From an uncultured Clostridia bacterium (GTDB lineage: Bacteria > Bacillota > Clostridia > UMGS1883), in the NCBI GenBank assembly GCA_947589005.1, contig CANPZO010000008.1:17806-81805 (forward strand): DNA of 64,000 nt, in the 5' to 3' direction. A model generated the notes under the pieces. It had not been told where the DNA came from. It did not search any database and was given only the letters and a program-made list of their open reading frames with translations. A program made the position numbers and the translations under genes. Positions 60,822 through 64,000 of the stretch are shown here, piece after piece. Positions within the stretch are counted from its first letter, which is position 1. Each line of letters begins with the position of its first letter.

Positions 60822-62180
60822 TCAACTAATCGCCTTAAGCGCGTCCACAATTTCGCTAAAACCCATGCCGTGTGAGGCTTTTACGAGTATTGCTCCATCT
60901 TTTGGGGCTATTTCCGAAAGATTGCTCAAAAGAGATGGTTTATCACTAAAATATACAGAGTTTCCACCGGCTTTCAGGCAGGCGAGATGAATATTTTCGG
61001 CCAGCTCACCCACCGCCGCCAGCAGGTCGATGCCCTTTTCGGCGGCGTAGGCCCCCACCTCGGCATGGAGCGCGGGCGCCTCGTCGCCGAGCTCAAACAT
61101 ATCGCCCAGCACCGCCACCTTGCGGCCCTCGGCATGGCTGAGCAGGTCAAGTCCGGCCTTCATACTGGCGGGCGCGGCGTTGTAGCAGTCGTCGATTATG
61201 GTCAGCCCTCCGGCGCGGATGACGTTGACCCGTCCTCCTATGGTGCCGGCCGAGGCCAGACCGCGGAGTATATCGTCCTTCGCCAATCCCATCTCCAAGC
61301 CCACGCCTATGGCCGCTGTGACGGCGTACAGCACGTGGCGGCCCGGTATGCCGACAGTTACCTCGAACCTCTCCCCAAAAGCGTCTACGACGGCCTCAAG
61401 GCCCTCAAAGCCTTTATCCGTATACTCTATGACCCGAATATCGTTTTCTTCTCCAAAGCCAAAGAAGCGTCTGCCGGCCCTGTCCACCCTTCTCAGGAAA
61501 GCGTCGTCGCCGTTGAGGAAGGACGGCGCGTCGGGGCTCATATGCTCAAAGATTTCGCACTTTGCCTTAAATATGCCCTCCTGCGAGCCAAGGTTTTCAA
61601 TGTGCGAAAAGCCGATATTGGTCATCACGCACATATCCGGCCGCGCTATGGAGCTGAGCAGCTCCATCTCGCCGAAGGCGCTCATGCCCATTTCTATGAC
61701 GGCGGCCTGAGTGTCGGGCTCCATGGACAAAAGGGTCAGGGGCAGCCCAAGCTCGTTGTTGAAGTTGCCCTGGGTCTTGTGGACCTTGTATCCGGCGGCC
61801 AGCACCGAGGCCACCACCTCCTTGCAGGTGGTTTTGCCCACGCTGCCGGTGACGCCTATCACCTTTACGCCAAGGCTCCGGCGATACCAGGCGGCCAGCT
61901 TTTGAAGGGCCTGGACCGTGCTGTCCACGAGTATGACGGGGCAGCGGGCCTCGGTCCTCTCCTCGCAGAGGCAGAGGGCGGCCCCTTTTTCGGCGGCGGA
62001 AGGCACGTATTTGTGGCCGTCGGTGCGCTCGCCCTTTATGGCGGCGAAAAGGCAGCCCGGCCCGGCGGCCCGGCTGTCGGAGGTGACAAAGGCCACCTCA
62101 CGGTCAAGGGCCTCCTCCGGCCCAAAATATTCCCCGCCAACGGCCTCTAACGCCTGACGGACAGTAAATTTAGCTTCCAT
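60822..62180 (-). CDS. murF: UDP-N-acetylmuramoyl-tripeptide--D-alanyl-D-alanine ligase
   Basis: A 452-residue Mur ligase that joins D-Ala-D-Ala to UDP-MurNAc-tripeptide in the cytoplasm. The ATP loop is GVTGSVGKTTCKE at about 107-119; NELGLPLTLL, the NIGFSHIENLGS segment, and the C-terminal DDCYNAAPASM are typical for MurF. The ATG at 62180 is favoured because AAGGA lies 8 nt upstream; the in-frame ATG at 62189 touches that site. It starts 1 nt after the ddl stop, giving an adjacent ddl-murF pair that makes and then attaches D-Ala-D-Ala. Confidence 0.94.
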   Translation of the reverse strand: MEAKFTVRQALEAVGGEYFGPEEALDREVAFVTSDSRAAGPGCLFAAIKGERTDGHKYVPSAAEKGAALCLCEERTEARCPVILVDSTVQALQKLAAWYRRSLGVKVIGVTGSVGKTTCKEVVASVLAAGYKVHKTQGNFNNELGLPLTLLSMEPDTQAAVIEMGMSAFGEMELLSSIARPDMCVMTNIGFSHIENLGSQEGIFKAKCEIFEHMSPDAPSFLNGDDAFLRRVDRAGRRFFGFGEENDIRVIEYTDKGFEGLEAVVDAFGERFEVTVGIPGRHVLYAVTAAIGVGLEMGLAKDDILRGLASAGTIGGRVNVIRAGGLTIIDDCYNAAPASMKAGLDLLSHAEGRKVAVLGDMFELGDEAPALHAEVGAYAAEKGIDLLAAVGELAENIHLACLKAGGNSVYFSDKPSLLSNLSEIAPKDGAILVKASHGMGFSEIVDALKAIS

Positions 62181-62181
62181 A

Positions 62182-63228
62182 TCATTCATCCTTTTTAAGC
62201 GCCAGGGCGATTATTTCCTCGCAAAGCTCGCCATAGCTTATTCCCGCGGCGGCGGCGGACTGAGGTATAAGGCTGGTCGGCGTCATGCCGGGGAGGGTGT
62301 TGGCCTCGAGGCAGTAGGGCCGGCAGCCGTCGGCGAGGATAAAGTCCATGCGGGCATAGCCCTCCAGCTTCAGGCTTTTAAAAGCCTTGACGGTGGCCTC
62401 GCGCACGGCGGCGTCCTCCTCGGGAGTTATGGGCGCGGGGCAAATTTCCTCGATCATGCCGGGCTGATATTTGTTTTTGTAGTCGTACCAGCCCTCCTTG
62501 GGGATTATTTCGATTGGGGGCAGGGGCCGGCCGCCAAGTATGGCGCAGGTGATTTCACGGCCCTTTATGTATTCCTCGATTATGATGTCCTCTTCGTATT
62601 TAAAGGCCCCATCGACGGCGCTTTGAAATTCTTCGGCGGTGTTGGCGATATATACGCCTATCGAGGAGCCGCCGCTGCAGGTCTTTACCACGAGGGGCAG
62701 CTTAAAGCCCTCGGCGTCGCAAACCCCCGCCGCGTCGCAGCCCTTTTTCAGGTGCAGTCCGCGCGGCGTAAGCACTCCATCCGCAAGGAACGCCTGCTTG
62801 GTGAGGCTTTTGTTCATGCCGACGGCGCTGCCGAGATAGCCGCTGCCGGTGTAACGTATGCCCAGCAGGTCAAAGGCGGCCTGAATACGGCCGTTTTCAC
62901 CGTCGCCGCCGTGGAGAGCCATGAACACCACGTCGGCATAACGGCAGAGCGGGATTATGTTTTCGCCGAAAATGCCCGTTCCTTCCTTGCGGCTGCGTTT
63001 CACGGCCTCAAGGTCGGGTACGGTCTCGCTGATTTTGGCGATGGCGGCAGGCTCCGTCGCGGCGGCGAAAGCCTCCTCCACGCTCCCCTCAAGCTGCACT
63101 CCCATGAAAAGGTCGGCCATCAGGGCGTGATGTCCCCGCTCCACAAGAGCGTTCTGCACCTTTGCCCCGGTGGTCAGGGACACGTTGCGCTCGGGACTCA
63201 GGCCCCCGCACAAAACTACTATATTCAA
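62182..63228 (-). CDS. ddl: D-alanine--D-alanine ligase
   Basis: A 348-residue ATP-grasp ligase. It starts NIVVLCGGLSPERNVSL, contains FMALHGGDGENG and SGGSSIGVY, and ends in the metal-binding YCLEANTLPGMT. The TTG at 63228 is chosen because GGAGG lies 8 nt upstream, rather than the GTG at 63237. The motif around ALHGGDGENG differs a little from the common HGxxGE(D)G form but should be active. It forms a pair with murF and appears to be first in that unit. Confidence 0.92.
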   Translation of the reverse strand: MNIVVLCGGLSPERNVSLTTGAKVQNALVERGHHALMADLFMGVQLEGSVEEAFAAATEPAAIAKISETVPDLEAVKRSRKEGTGIFGENIIPLCRYADVVFMALHGGDGENGRIQAAFDLLGIRYTGSGYLGSAVGMNKSLTKQAFLADGVLTPRGLHLKKGCDAAGVCDAEGFKLPLVVKTCSGGSSIGVYIANTAEEFQSAVDGAFKYEEDIIIEEYIKGREITCAILGGRPLPPIEIIPKEGWYDYKNKYQPGMIEEICPAPITPEEDAAVREATVKAFKSLKLEGYARMDFILADGCRPYCLEANTLPGMTPTSLIPQSAAAAGISYGELCEEIIALALKKDE

Positions 63229-63308
63229 TGTAAACACCTCCGAAAATCATACTATGCTATTTTATCACAGAAGTAATAAAATGTCAACCGAATATTGCTT
63301 TTTATGCG

Positions 63309-63878
63309 CTATTTTCCCTTCGACGGCTCCCAATCCCCGCGGCGGAGAATGTTTACCTCCTCATCTTCAACGGTCCCCAGGCGCGTTTCATATTTTACAA
63401 AGGAATAGTGCCGGAACCCGCATTTTTCCTGTACCCGCGCCGACCGAGCGTTCGCGAGGAAATGGCCGCAGAAAACGACGTCCAGCTTCAGCTCCTCAAA
63501 CAGATACCGAAGGGCCCCGTTTACCGCTTCCGGCATCAGGCCGCGGCCCCAGTAGTCCTTTGACAGGACATAGCCTATCTCACGGCATTTCAAGTCCGAA
63601 AACTCCGGAAATTTTTCCTCGTCGTACTTCTCGATGCCGAGGGAGCCTATCACCTTTCCCCCGTGCTCCAACGCGAATGTTTTCTTTTTGGCGATAAAGG
63701 AATTCAGTATTTTCCGAGTTTCCTCACGGTTTTTGTGGGGCGGCCATCCGGCCATCTGACCGACGCCGTCCACGGACGCATACTCGAAAAAATCCTCTAA
63801 ATCCGACTGCTTCCATGGCCTCAGCAGCAGCCTTTCGGTAGTCAGCGTTACTCCCGTTATATCTATTGGCGCGTTCAT
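63309..63878 (-). CDS. GNAT acetyltransferase (RimJ/RimL type)
   Basis: A 189-residue N-acetyltransferase. It begins with a TTERLLLRPWKQSDLEDFFEYA pattern typical of the RimJ/RimL group, has the acetyl-CoA loop VLSKDYWGRGLMPEAV (Q/R-x-x-G-x-A type), and ends with the C-terminal NARSARVQEKCGF. The substrate, often a ribosomal protein N-terminus or a small amine, cannot be read. The ATG at 63878 follows AAAAAAAGGAGC and overlaps the stop of an upstream partial gene (ATGA type). Confidence 0.88.
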   Translation of the reverse strand: MNAPIDITGVTLTTERLLLRPWKQSDLEDFFEYASVDGVGQMAGWPPHKNREETRKILNSFIAKKKTFALEHGGKVIGSLGIEKYDEEKFPEFSDLKCREIGYVLSKDYWGRGLMPEAVNGALRYLFEELKLDVVFCGHFLANARSARVQEKCGFRHYSFVKYETRLGTVEDEEVNILRRGDWEPSKGK

Positions 63879-64000
63879 GTCAAAAGCTCCTTTTTTTCCC
63901 TCTCCATCACCGCAACGCACTCCACATGTTCATCATTGTCCAAACTCAATTCCATATCTCCCTCAATAATAGGGAGCTTGAATTTCATGGATTTGAGCCA
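63875..64000 (-). CDS. Hypothetical protein, C-terminal fragment (truncated by window end)
   Basis: An open frame runs in from the window edge on the minus strand for 41 residues and stops at 63875-63877, overlapping the GNAT start codon. It ends ...MEREKKELLT and is rich in Glu and Asp. The coupling to the GNAT gene and the ribosome site inside its 3' end support it as coding, but nothing identifies its family. Confidence 0.5.
   Translation of the reverse strand, partial: WLKSMKFKLPIIEGDMELSLDNDEHVECVAVMEREKKELLT

Noticed and set aside
1..64000. CRISPR arrays, prophage genes, rRNA operons, replication origin
   Set aside because: No spaced direct repeats, no phage structural or integrase genes, no rRNA signature and no DnaA-box cluster were seen. 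The only mobile-element gene is the ISL3 remnant.

Overview
The window looks like chromosomal DNA of an anaerobic, probably gut-associated Clostridia-type Firmicute with GC-rich coding sequence. It encodes the sporulation-linked sigma factor SigH, a SpoIVFB-like site-2 protease, a YlmC/YmxH-type PRC-barrel protein, two [FeFe]-hydrogenase maturases (HydG and HydF) and an S-layer-homology protein. Many genes start with GTG or TTG behind strong AGGAGG-like ribosome sites, and promoters are canonical sigma-A. The genus cannot be resolved from sequence reading alone.

Layout. 1-5.5 kb (mainly minus strand): end of a histidine kinase, hydG, pyrG, a GT51 transglycosylase and a MATE exporter. 5.6-12 kb (plus): a small membrane protein with a SpoIVFB-like protease, a radical SAM pair (TIGR03960/TIGR03936 type), a DUF5662 protein and an SLH-anchored M13 peptidase. 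12-15.2 kb (minus): a broken ISL3 transposase, a secreted serpin and a DegV protein. 15.3-20.4 kb (minus): two large ABC half-transporters with N-terminal zinc ribbons flanking a DUF1854 protein. 20.5-25 kb (minus): rqcH-dxs-tlyA. 25-26.2 kb (plus): sigH, tRNA-Gly(CCC) and a zinc-ribbon protein. 26.5-32.4 kb (minus): a sodium/alanine-type symporter with an N-terminal BspA-like leucine-rich repeat domain, hydF, a secreted DUF6273 protein and ylmC.

32.4-42 kb (plus): a degenerate acyl-adenylate-type protein, DUF2232, gdpP, rplI, dnaB, tilS and ftsH, which couples c-di-AMP turnover, replication, translation and proteolysis genes. 42-47.6 kb (minus): a lipoprotein, then the compact cimA-leuC-leuD-leuB operon, which encodes the citramalate route to 2-oxobutyrate. 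47.8-48.4 kb: rpmB followed by a structured repeat-like element. 48.4-55.5 kb (minus): a maf-mreC-mreD-mrdA-minD-mgsA cell-shape cluster that lacks mreB, rodA, minC and minE, followed by a 39-residue membrane protein, an LppM-like lipoprotein and a TtcA-like enzyme. 55.8-58 kb (plus): rplM-rpsI, a 300-bp run of consecutive hairpins, and a DUF362 protein. 58-64 kb (minus): mtaB, a NUDIX hydrolase, a small HTH regulator, ddl-murF and a GNAT acetyltransferase.

Most of the window is core metabolism and cell-envelope work. The points most worth following up are the DUF1854/dual ABC exporter module, the LRR-symporter fusion, the degenerate ANL protein in the gdpP operon, the run of perfect hairpins at 56.7-57.0 kb, and the repeat-like structured element at 48.1-48.3 kb, whose parts recur at 58 kb.
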